DNA from: Armatimonadota bacterium
GTDB taxonomy: Bacteria; Armatimonadota; Armatimonadia; Armatimonadales; Armatimonadaceae
Direction: 5' to 3'
DNA: 14,039 nucleotides
Assembly (NCBI GenBank): GCA_030833025.1
Contig: JAURHZ010000031.1
Coordinates: 1 to 14,039 of the forward strand
Shown: positions 5,539 through 13,279 of the stretch, in pieces
Position numbering within the stretch: the stretch's first letter is position 1
Layout of the letters: the number at the start of each line of letters is the position of its first letter
Notes under the pieces: generated by a model
Database searches by the model: none
What the model was told of the DNA's origin: nothing
What the model saw: only the letters and a program-made list of their open reading frames with translations
Translations under genes and position numbers: made by a program

Positions 5539-8500
5539 TTACAGCTCCGCCAAAATTCGTTGTCGCTGAGCCTGAAACTCTTCGTCCGAGATTAAGTCAG
5601 CATCTTTGAGCGACTTCAAGCGCTGCAGTCTGGCCGTTAAGTCCATTTCACTCCCACTTCCTTTGACTGCGGCAACAGGCTGTGTAACCTCAACTACGGG
5701 TGCAGGGGCAGTATTTTGTGCAGGATACACAACCGTACGCGGCAGGTTTGGATTGAACTGCATTTTCTCCAGAGCACCGGTGATGGCTTCCTGCAGCGGC
5801 CGCACCAATGTACGAGGCAAGCGGGATGCCGCAGTATTAGCGAATTCTCTCAGGATGTACCCAATTTCCTGGCTTCCGTCCAGATTAACACGAGACTCTA
5901 CTGCACGCGTCAAATGAGTCATGAGCGCATGGTCATCACAGAGACCAAGTACCAGCGTGCGTGCATCTAGTGGAACACGCCGGGCACTGACCTGCTCGAC
6001 AAGCTCGGCCTGTAAGCTGGCAGCACCCTGTGGAACCGTGTCAAAACCACCGAGTGGGTCCTGACGAGCCATCCCAAACTGGTCCTGATAATCAGCAACA
6101 AACCGAATCTTTTCGGATTGCCCGACGGCCGTGTAAATCTTTTCAGAAATTTCCGAAACGATACCCAGTGACCATGCGAGCACAAATGTGGACCAAGCAG
6201 CCCACTGATCTTCTGAGCTCGGCGGTGCGATGCGATTCCATTCACGGACATCACGGCGCGTGTGCATTGGGTTCGCACTAGCACCTTGCAGTTTGACCTG
6301 CTCATAGGCATAACGATACGATTCAAGCCCCTCCAGCAGCCGCAATGGAAATGCAGCACGCTCCCGCAGGAACAGAACCTGATGCGGTTCAGCAGAGTTG
6401 GTAATCTGCCCGTCCCGGATGCCCTGTGCGCTCTTCTTGAGCAGATCATGGAACTGATGCTCCGCTTCTGAGCGGGGTTCCGCACCATTCATCACACCAA
6501 TAATTGTCTGCTCTTTGTTGGCATGATGGACGTATCCAGGAGCATTTTCCTTGATATGCAGAAATGGCTGTGAAAGTCCGTGTAGGCGGCGCATTTCTTC
6601 AATTGCTCGGTCTGGCGTAGCACCGAAGCGCTCGAACAGCTTATCCAAAACGGCTTCGTCGCCCACAGCGGTGAATACACGTCGACACTCCGCTTGCAAG
6701 GTATCGCGAAGCCGAGTCATATCCGCTGAGCGCACATTGTAGATGCTTCCAGAAGCACCAAGCGCTTCGAGGGCCCGTGCTGCCGCCGCAGAGACGGCTG
6801 CGTTTCCAGCATCGGATGCATCCCCGACGTATGCCGCAAAGCGCGCATCGATGTCGCCACCTTCAAAGGTAACCGTTCCATCCTCCTGCTCAACACGGCG
6901 CCCTGGCTGGAAAATCACTAAACCGTTTACATCTACGGGAGCATCCATTGCATGCTGCTCCGCTTTGATAAACTTTGCCTCGAGGGACCGCATCAGCTCG
7001 ATGTAAGCATCGAGTTCTGCCTTGAGCGCCTCAACCGTCTCCTGCAAACGAATAAGCACGTAAGTACCGTGGTCGGCCGCGCGCATTTCGAGAAATGTTG
7101 CAGCCCAGCGGCGCGCATGCGAAAGATACGTGTCGACACGCTCATCTATTTCCTTACGCTTTGCGCCAGGGATAAGCATAAGAGCAGGGTCACGTGCAAA
7201 CTCAGTGATCAGCCCTAACTGTTGGTCGCGCATCGATGCCGCTTCAGGAAGCTCAACTTGCATCTGCTCACGTCGCCGGGTCCACTCGACTACGCCGTGG
7301 CGGAAACGCTCATTAGCATGCTCCAGAAAACTCCGTGCAACTCCATGTCTGCGGTGCGGATGATTGATGCATTCGGCGACGAAACTACGCAGAGCAGCTT
7401 CCTTCGCAGCCAGGACATCCCGGACATTCTGCTGCATTTGGTAAGTGTCATCCCCGAGGTTGGCCCGCTGCTTTGCCGTCGGATCTGGATTAGGGTCAGT
7501 ATCGACATAGCGCGCTTCAAGATCCCGCTGGCGGACACCAAGGAAGTCGACTACGCGGCCATGGCTTGGATAATTGAGCTGGTATTGTTGGTGCGCTGAA
7601 GACCAGTAACTTATGGCACGATCGCGGAGTGACTCACCGGTGTCTGGACCTGCAGCCAGTAGCTGTTGCTCGAGCGAATCGATGGTCAGACCAAGGCGTC
7701 GCATTTCTTCATCCGTGAAGCCGCCGACATTGCCAATTCGGTCAAGTGGCTGCGTCCAGCGCCGCACGATATGACCAGCGAGGCGGTTGACACATGCTTC
7801 CAAGACCTTTTCCCGTGGGAAATGAATGGCTGAGAGGCCCATTGTCATGAAATTTTGTGGACAACCGAGCTCATCCGGCTGGGTCAGGAACTGATCAAAG
7901 TTATCCCGGTTCGACTTCTTTTGTCGCTGAAATTCACTCGTCAGATCCAGAAAAACGGAATGCCCAATCATTTCGACGAGCTTGTCAACGGTTCCCAAGT
8001 TAGCCCGTGGTGAGCTGGTATCGACGAGATAGGTGTACCGAAATGGCGGGTCAATGCTGACGACGCCAGGCTGGTCCGGACGATATTGCGCCGTAAACTC
8101 CGTGTTTGCTTCCGAGTAATGGTTGAGCTCCAAAAGGCTCGCATAGGCATTCGGACGGTTATCCACAGCAGCCGCAGCCGTATGTGGAGGCACAGTAAAA
8201 ATGCCAACAACCTGTAACATCGGCTGGCTCTTCAACAGCTGTCGTACCGTGTACGCAAGGTCGAGGAACATCCCCGAGCCCGTACCTCCTAGAAGGCTTC
8301 CCACGATATAGACCGTGACACCTTCGGAGACCTGCAACCCGCGGCGCATGGCTGCGGCTTTACTGGCATCCTTTGTAATCTCTGTGTACTTCTCTTCAAT
8401 CCGCCTTGAAATCTTCTCGTAATTCCAGAAGTACGCAAGCCGTCCGCGTGCGCGCACGGCGCCTGCTCCCTGCGCGATGTCTCCGCTCAGCGTCCGGGGG

Positions 8501-8835
8501 TCAAGCCAATCCCGCAAATGCGGATATTGATGCAAGTTCTGCCGGAGCTGATCAACGCCATGCACCGATGTGTGTATTTTGTCTGCACTTGGAAGGTTAG
8601 CGGCCTCCGAGAAGTTGGGGTTTGATGTAAAGATTGCTTCATCCGTATCCAGAAGGAGATACGAAACAATCGGAACATGGTCTGTAGATCCGTACTTCTG
8701 GATCATTCGTTGCCTGATATCGAGTAACACCCGATGCCCGGTTCCACCAACCGCAATCAGTAGGGAGCGGGAAATACCTCGGAGTCGCTGGTCCTCTGCT
8801 CTACCTGATCCACTTGTGCTATTTTCGCGTGCCAT
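5539..8835 (-). CDS. Large tubulin/FtsZ-like protein with C-terminal SHOCT module
   Basis: The 1098-residue protein has an N-terminal domain of the bacterial tubulin-like family (Pfam Tubulin_2 type). Landmarks are LLIAVGGTGHRVL (25-37), SYLLLDTDE (58-66), GAVRARGRLAYF (125-136), the tubulin/FtsZ glycine signature GGTGSG inside GSLLGGTGSGMFLD (179-192), NAYASLLELNHY (229-240, the nucleotide-base helix region) and YTYLVDTSS (267-275). A conserved-looking GLSAIHFPREKV (333-344) closes the domain. Residues from about 360 on are largely charged and helical, with a probable coiled coil at 595-630; the last 35 residues (about 1064-1098, LTARLQRLKSLKDADLISDEEF region) match a SHOCT module. I could not identify the T7 catalytic loop (NxDxxD), so GTP binding is better supported than hydrolysis. 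It is nearly three times the length of FtsZ. No membrane segment or signal peptide is seen. It is the first gene of the minus-strand unit. Confidence 0.87.
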   Translation of the reverse strand: MARENSTSGSGRAEDQRLRGISRSLLIAVGGTGHRVLLDIRQRMIQKYGSTDHVPIVSYLLLDTDEAIFTSNPNFSEAANLPSADKIHTSVHGVDQLRQNLHQYPHLRDWLDPRTLSGDIAQGAGAVRARGRLAYFWNYEKISRRIEEKYTEITKDASKAAAMRRGLQVSEGVTVYIVGSLLGGTGSGMFLDLAYTVRQLLKSQPMLQVVGIFTVPPHTAAAAVDNRPNAYASLLELNHYSEANTEFTAQYRPDQPGVVSIDPPFRYTYLVDTSSPRANLGTVDKLVEMIGHSVFLDLTSEFQRQKKSNRDNFDQFLTQPDELGCPQNFMTMGLSAIHFPREKVLEACVNRLAGHIVRRWTQPLDRIGNVGGFTDEEMRRLGLTIDSLEQQLLAAGPDTGESLRDRAISYWSSAHQQYQLNYPSHGRVVDFLGVRQRDLEARYVDTDPNPDPTAKQRANLGDDTYQMQQNVRDVLAAKEAALRSFVAECINHPHRRHGVARSFLEHANERFRHGVVEWTRRREQMQVELPEAASMRDQQLGLITEFARDPALMLIPGAKRKEIDERVDTYLSHARRWAATFLEMRAADHGTYVLIRLQETVEALKAELDAYIELMRSLEAKFIKAEQHAMDAPVDVNGLVIFQPGRRVEQEDGTVTFEGGDIDARFAAYVGDASDAGNAAVSAAAARALEALGASGSIYNVRSADMTRLRDTLQAECRRVFTAVGDEAVLDKLFERFGATPDRAIEEMRRLHGLSQPFLHIKENAPGYVHHANKEQTIIGVMNGAEPRSEAEHQFHDLLKKSAQGIRDGQITNSAEPHQVLFLRERAAFPLRLLEGLESYRYAYEQVKLQGASANPMHTRRDVREWNRIAPPSSEDQWAAWSTFVLAWSLGIVSEISEKIYTAVGQSEKIRFVADYQDQFGMARQDPLGGFDTVPQGAASLQAELVEQVSARRVPLDARTLVLGLCDDHALMTHLTRAVESRVNLDGSQEIGYILREFANTAASRLPRTLVRPLQEAITGALEKMQFNPNLPRTVVYPAQNTAPAPVVEVTQPVAAVKGSGSEMDLTARLQRLKSLKDADLISDEEFQAQRQRILAEL

Positions 8836-8847
8836 AACCGGATTCTA
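8836..8847 (-). promoter_or_regulatory. Candidate -10 for a leaderless tubulin-like transcript
   Basis: On the minus strand TAGAAT (8842-8847; five of six match TATAAT) is followed by CCGGTT and then directly by the ATG at 8835. With usual spacing the transcript would begin at or next to the start codon. No ribosome-binding site is visible. The -35 region is weak. Confidence 0.45.
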
Positions 8848-8872
8848 TCGCTGGTAAGATACGTCCACAGAG

Positions 8873-9280
8873 ATGGCCATTAAGCAACAGACATCAGAGC
8901 ACGAAACCAACGGTGAGTTCAATGGCTACACAATCGGCGCTCTGACACGTGAACACAATCAGCGCTCATCAGTCTCAAGTCTGCCACGCGAGAAAAAGTC
9001 TTCAGGTGTGGACTTTACTATGCTCTCACTGGTTTCAGCATTTGTCGCGATAACTCTTACGCTCATGATTGCACTGATATCGCCAAAAGGCCCAGTTGCA
9101 CAAAAGGTCATTGAAACAGCTGTAATGGAGCCGACAGTTCAGGATGCACCTGTAACATCCACACTCGAAGTCCCCAGTACACCGACAGGTGATAAGCGCT
9201 TTATGGATGGTTTAGAAGTTGAACCCGCTCCGCCATCGGTCAGCGATCCATTTTCCGTGCGCGGAAACAAGGCAAAGTGA
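8873..9280 (+). CDS. Single-pass membrane protein of unknown function
   Basis: I do not recognise this 135-residue protein. It has a hydrophilic N-terminus (1-47) ending in the basic PREKKSSG stretch, one membrane segment (about 48-69), and an acidic, proline-rich C-terminal tail. By the positive-inside rule the N-terminus should be cytoplasmic and the tail (70-135) outside. There is no cleavable signal peptide. It is transcribed away from the tubulin-like gene with only 37 bases between the two starts, so their control regions overlap, and it overlaps the next gene as GTGA (9277-9280). The ribosome site before its ATG is poor (GGTAAG about 14 bases upstream). It could be a membrane anchor or partner for the tubulin-like protein, but nothing in the sequence proves it. 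Confidence 0.72.
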   Translation: MAIKQQTSEHETNGEFNGYTIGALTREHNQRSSVSSLPREKKSSGVDFTMLSLVSAFVAITLTLMIALISPKGPVAQKVIETAVMEPTVQDAPVTSTLEVPSTPTGDKRFMDGLEVEPAPPSVSDPFSVRGNKAK

Positions 9281-9906
9281 AACCACCAGCACAGCTTTCC
9301 CAGCAGGACATCCTCCAAGTAGCGTGGTTATCGACGGATAGCACTGGAGCATCCAAGACGCTTTTATTGACCATCGCAACCCAATCTTGGCATCCTCTCG
9401 GCACCCGCTTCGCTGAAGAACAACAGGCTTTTGCGGAGGTTGGCGTCGTTGACTTTGCTGATACAGCTGTCACGATTGACATCATCAAGCGCTGGAATGG
9501 CAACCTCCACTGGCTGCCAGGTCTCATCGCTTGGTACCGTAAAGAGGACTATGCTCGTATTGACCGCTACGTGGAAGGTAATCCGCTGACCGGCACCTTC
9601 GGTCGGATGTCCTGCTCTATTGACACTCACGACCCAGTCCTGTCAATCAATGTCGGCGCAGGAGATAGTCCGCTTCCGGCTATCGCGGAAATATTAGAGT
9701 CCGCGCCGATTCGATCAAGAAGTATCCGTCGCCCAGAAGACCCACAGGTCCGCTATGCACCATCCAAGGTCAAAGATAGCATTCCCACCGTGGTGCATGA
9801 CTTTAACTTTCCATACCTTGCAGAACTTGGATATTCCCTTCCAACCACTGCACAGAGTGCTGGGTGGTGGATTCCATCAAGACACTTACAACGAACATCG
9901 GGCTAA
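9277..9906 (+). CDS. Hypothetical soluble protein, coupled to the membrane protein
   Basis: I do not recognise this 209-residue protein. It begins with GTG overlapping the previous stop (GTGA), with AAGG 4 bases upstream; the first internal methionine is at residue 110, so the GTG start is well supported. It has no signal peptide or membrane segment. Visible features are two mixed alpha/beta stretches (about 24-36 and 60-87, the latter tryptophan-rich: IKRWNGNLHWLPGLIAWY), a central LTGTFGRMSCSID (103-115) strand region and an arginine-rich piece (145-152). Its TAA touches the TAG of the opposite LptD-like gene with no base between. The overlap with the membrane-protein gene suggests that the two products act together. 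Confidence 0.72.
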   Translation: MKPPAQLSQQDILQVAWLSTDSTGASKTLLLTIATQSWHPLGTRFAEEQQAFAEVGVVDFADTAVTIDIIKRWNGNLHWLPGLIAWYRKEDYARIDRYVEGNPLTGTFGRMSCSIDTHDPVLSINVGAGDSPLPAIAEILESAPIRSRSIRRPEDPQVRYAPSKVKDSIPTVVHDFNFPYLAELGYSLPTTAQSAGWWIPSRHLQRTSG

Positions 9907-12387
9907 CTAGAAGCGATTCGCTCCGCCCATCATCCCGCCAACACCAGACATCCCCTGCCCACTGGTAAAGAATGGGTCCTGCAAGCCATACTGACCACCA
10001 AAACCGCCAAATCCTGCATCCCGTGCCGTACCAAACCGGCCTGTTTGCGGAATATCTCCGACCGGGAATGCGCGTAACCGCAGACCGACATTGATGCCTT
10101 TTTCGCTACGAAAACCAAATGGCTGGTCAATGTAAGCGACGGTCAGCACATAGTCGTGGAATGCATGTTCGACCGCAAGGGAACGATAGTCAAACTTCTT
10201 GCTGAAACCGCTGTAGGAGAGCTGGGACATGATTCGGGTATCCCTGCCAAAGACCCATCCACCAAGACGCCCAGCCAGCTGTGTCCACTGATGCAGTCTT
10301 GGCTCATAGGACAACGCGATATCAGAGAAGAATTGCTGTGCAAGCTCGGCCTGGATTCCGTATTGCATCGAAACTGGCGACTTGGTGTTCGGATCCCAAG
10401 CTATCTGCGTTCTGGCCGCAAGCCGCGGCGAAATCACACCGGAAACTTGTGCCTGAAGGTTTGTCCATGGCCTACGAGGGCTTCCCGGAAACAAGGGCTC
10501 CCGGCTGCGTTCAATATCGAACGCGGTGCCAAACGATGCACTTAAGCGGTCTGTCGCAAAGGTTCGGCTGGCTGCGACAATATTGCTCGAGCCGGTTCTA
10601 TCAAGGCGAAATCCAACAGGAACACCGCCGTACGGACGGTTATAGCGGTAAGTCAGATTCCAACCTGCCCCATCCTCTCCGCCGGATCCCAGTGTCGTCG
10701 AGTGGTCAAGCACATACTGTGCTGCTACACCGCCATCATAAATGGTCTGCAAGAATCGACTACTGGAGCGAAACTGTGCAGCGCCGATCTTCTGCTCGAT
10801 AGGCTTTGCATTAATATCCGCCAGAAAGCGGTTCGTCCCAACTGCCTGCGGAAGGCCACCACGTAGACTACTCTCAAGAAATCGACCGTAACCAAGTGTT
10901 GCAGATTGAAGGACACCGGCAAGCTCCGTAGGTGGCTTTTTGAGCTGTAGGCGGATTTCGGGGAGCCGCTCCGTGCCACCAAAAAAGGCGGATGTACCAC
11001 TTTGGCCACTCGTTTTGTTTGAAAGGTTACGGTTTGCCTGAAGCTGTGCATCGAAGGGGCCAACCACACCACGCGCCGTCAACTCAGCGAGCTCACGTTG
11101 TGATTTCGCGAGCGTTGGTGCAGCAACCGTCCCACTGGATGTTTGATTTGCGATACTCGAGTACTTCACACTCCCGGTGAAGTCATTTCCGATTTTGAAT
11201 CCCTGTGATGTCGTCAGTGTCCGTGTTCCGCTTTTTGCAAACGATGACCCAGAAAGTCCATCAACAAAGGTGAGATTGAACGGTCGAGCTGGGCTTTGCC
11301 GGAGCACAGTGATGCCATTCGAGCGTGTCTGTGACCCGCTGATGGCGCTCTGATACGAGTTACTGCTTTGATCTGAATTGAGCCTGAAGTCCAGCTCGCC
11401 CACACGCTGCTCGTGTTCAAAACGGATGTTACGATTGTGGACACCACGATTATTGTCTTGAAGATCATAAACAACGAGGCGCCCGGCGCCAGGTGATGCC
11501 CCTAAATACCGATAAACCTGATCAAAACCAAGGCCAATACCCTTACGTTCCATCAGGTCGACACGCAATAAACCCGGAAGCTGCGCAGCTACCGCATAGC
11601 CAATCGCAGCCTTGATGAAGTAGCCCTCTTCGTTGGTGCGGCCAAACGCCGGGAGCCAGCCCCCAGGACGTTTTTCCTTGAGTGGTACGGACAAGTGGCG
11701 AATCGCAGCAACACGGCGCTCATACCTGCGTATCGTTGCATTACGAAGGACGAGGCGCTCATCGGCGATCAACATTGCTGACGAAAAGCCGATGTCGCCA
11801 TGGGGAACTACGATGTCACACGTTGTAAAGACACCGTCCTCCGCATTAATGACTTTCCCGGTACGACGGGCACGTGCAGCAGAAAAGCGCATCGCTTGAA
11901 GGCTGGTCCCCCCAGTACGGGATGCATCGATAACAACCTTAGCTTCCCGTGCATCAAAGTCATAGCTATCAACATTGACAGCCATCGCTTCGGCATCGAT
12001 ACGAATGCCATCTTCTAAATAGTGAATATCACCGCTTAGTGATGCGATCTTTGTAACCGGGTCATAACGAAAGCGCTGCGCTTGGATGGTTTGATTGACG
12101 GTTTTGACAAGGACATTCCCGCTTGCGACAATCGATCCGTCCGCTTCGAAGCGTAGCTGGTCAGCAATCGGGTACACCCAAGGGTCACGCTTGATGGCAT
12201 CCTGGACACTGCCAATCAGCTCATCCTGACCGAGTTTCTGCCGTGGCGGAAGTAGCCCGCGTTGACTAGGAACCTGATTCGGTCCGGAAAGTTTTCTGGG
12301 ACTTCGAGCATCAGGAGCTTGCCTTGGCAAGTTCACTTGAGGAAGTGCTGTCTGTGATACGAATACAGCAAGCGCAGCCCAGGTCAC
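9907..12387 (-). CDS. lptD: LptD/OstA-like outer-membrane protein
   Basis: The 826-residue product follows the LptD plan: an N-terminal OstA/jellyroll region (about 75-155; ADQLRFEADGSIVASGNV, then AQRFRYDPVTKIASLSGDI), the VFTTCDI...P segment and LSVPL (187-236), then a long beta-rich barrel (about 250-780). LptD inserts lipopolysaccharide into the outer leaflet; the exact cargo here is unknown. The only cysteine is C190, so the intramolecular disulfides of the E. coli protein cannot form. After the last strand (about INVGLRLRAFPV) comes a glycine/methionine/phenylalanine-rich tail of about 50 residues that ends in Phe, as outer-membrane proteins often do. The start is GTG, fixed by a stop five codons upstream. 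The N-terminus (MTWAALAVFVSQTALPQ) is hydrophobic but lacks the usual basic residues of a signal peptide. Confidence 0.72.
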   Translation of the reverse strand: MTWAALAVFVSQTALPQVNLPRQAPDARSPRKLSGPNQVPSQRGLLPPRQKLGQDELIGSVQDAIKRDPWVYPIADQLRFEADGSIVASGNVLVKTVNQTIQAQRFRYDPVTKIASLSGDIHYLEDGIRIDAEAMAVNVDSYDFDAREAKVVIDASRTGGTSLQAMRFSAARARRTGKVINAEDGVFTTCDIVVPHGDIGFSSAMLIADERLVLRNATIRRYERRVAAIRHLSVPLKEKRPGGWLPAFGRTNEEGYFIKAAIGYAVAAQLPGLLRVDLMERKGIGLGFDQVYRYLGASPGAGRLVVYDLQDNNRGVHNRNIRFEHEQRVGELDFRLNSDQSSNSYQSAISGSQTRSNGITVLRQSPARPFNLTFVDGLSGSSFAKSGTRTLTTSQGFKIGNDFTGSVKYSSIANQTSSGTVAAPTLAKSQRELAELTARGVVGPFDAQLQANRNLSNKTSGQSGTSAFFGGTERLPEIRLQLKKPPTELAGVLQSATLGYGRFLESSLRGGLPQAVGTNRFLADINAKPIEQKIGAAQFRSSSRFLQTIYDGGVAAQYVLDHSTTLGSGGEDGAGWNLTYRYNRPYGGVPVGFRLDRTGSSNIVAASRTFATDRLSASFGTAFDIERSREPLFPGSPRRPWTNLQAQVSGVISPRLAARTQIAWDPNTKSPVSMQYGIQAELAQQFFSDIALSYEPRLHQWTQLAGRLGGWVFGRDTRIMSQLSYSGFSKKFDYRSLAVEHAFHDYVLTVAYIDQPFGFRSEKGINVGLRLRAFPVGDIPQTGRFGTARDAGFGGFGGQYGLQDPFFTSGQGMSGVGGMMGGANRF

Positions 12388-12399
12388 ACCGGAAGAATA
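12388..12399 (-). promoter_or_regulatory. Candidate -10 for a leaderless LptD-like transcript
   Basis: On the minus strand TATTCT (12394-12399) is followed by TCCGGT and then the GTG start at 12387, the same 6-base spacing as in front of the gene at 8835. No ribosome site is visible. The spacer shares CCGGT with the 8835 case. Confidence 0.4.
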
Positions 12400-12428
12400 T
12401 CACAGTGCGTAAATGATGAAGCCACATC

Positions 12429-12439
12429 CAGATAATCTG
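12429..12439. repeat. Short palindrome in the lptD/trmH divergent spacer
   Basis: CAGATAATCTG is a perfect 11-base palindrome around a central A in the 85-base region between the two divergent starts. It contains GATAAT, which could be a -10 for the plus-strand methyltransferase gene, or the palindrome could be an operator. Chance is possible at this length. Confidence 0.25.
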
Positions 12440-12472
12440 TTTCCATACGAGGATGCGATAGATTGAAACGAT

Positions 12473-13279
12473 ATGTCACACTCACTCTCCAGTAAGAAAA
12501 GTCCAGCGTTTGAACAGGCTCTAACACTCCTAAAACATGCAGGTCGCACCGAGCAGCGTCGGTATCTGGTGGAAGGTGTCGATTTAGTCGAACAGGCACT
12601 TGGTCAGTCGCAGTCACAGGTCCACACCCTTTTTGTGACGCAACAAGGTCACGAAGAGCTTGCACAGGCGATTCAAGGTAAGACGCTTGTCACCTATATC
12701 GTTCCGCCTGCGATGATCACAGACCTTACAGGGAACTCCTACGCAACACCATGTCAGGCTGTTGCGGTTGCCGACCAGCTCCGTACCAGTGTAAAGGGCC
12801 TTGCTGATTCCAAAGGCATCATTCTGTGCGGCGAAGCGATTCAGGATCCGCGCAATGTAGGTGTGATGATTCGCATCGCAGATGCCCTTGGCTGCGAGGC
12901 CCTCCTTCTCGATAGTGCATCCGTGGATCCATGGTCGCGGCAGAGTGTCCGCTCAACCACGGGTTCGATTCTGAGAACTCAAGTGGCCATCACAGCAAAC
13001 CTTGCTGATACGCTTGGTAAGCTTCGTGAGCGAGGCGTGACGATTTGCGCGACTACTGGGAATACAGATGTATCCCTCCACGAAGTTGACCTCAGCCAGC
13101 GCCCGCTTGCAATTGTCATGGGTAATGAGCAGAATGGCATTTCAAAAGCCGTCATGGATGTTGCAAATACATTGGTACGTATCCCGATGTCGCCAACGAC
13201 CGGCGCAGACTCCCTGAATGTCACAGTTGCCGCAGGTATCACCGTCGCAGAAGCAAGGCGTCAGGCAGATGTCCGCTAA
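12473..13279 (+). CDS. SpoU/TrmH-family RNA 2'-O-methyltransferase
   Basis: The 268-residue protein has an N-terminal substrate-binding region (about 12-100, with the typical RRYLVEGVDLVEQAL) and the SPOUT knot domain. Motif 1 is IQDPRNVGVMIRIADALG (123-140; N128 and R134 are the usual key residues), motif 2 is IVMGNEQNGIS (214-224) and motif 3 is RIPMSPTTGADSLNVTVAAG (236-255). Members methylate the ribose 2'-OH of tRNA or rRNA with S-adenosylmethionine, using a trefoil knot. The target base cannot be read from the sequence; the architecture fits the RlmB/TsnR-like subgroup rather than TrmL. No clear ribosome site precedes the ATG. It overlaps the downstream epimerase gene by 11 bases and diverges from the LptD-like gene. 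Confidence 0.92.
   Translation: MSHSLSSKKSPAFEQALTLLKHAGRTEQRRYLVEGVDLVEQALGQSQSQVHTLFVTQQGHEELAQAIQGKTLVTYIVPPAMITDLTGNSYATPCQAVAVADQLRTSVKGLADSKGIILCGEAIQDPRNVGVMIRIADALGCEALLLDSASVDPWSRQSVRSTTGSILRTQVAITANLADTLGKLRERGVTICATTGNTDVSLHEVDLSQRPLAIVMGNEQNGISKAVMDVANTLVRIPMSPTTGADSLNVTVAAGITVAEARRQADVR

Noticed and set aside
12384..12665. Minus-strand open frame that abuts the LptD-like start
   Set aside because: It runs opposite the methyltransferase N-terminus, has no recognisable domain, and the LptD-like gene has its own putative promoter.
12473..13279. Q219/N221 variant of SPOUT motif 2 (GNEQNG) as a sign of lost activity
   Set aside because: The residue after the conserved glutamate varies in this family and motifs 1 and 3 are intact, so loss of function is not supported.
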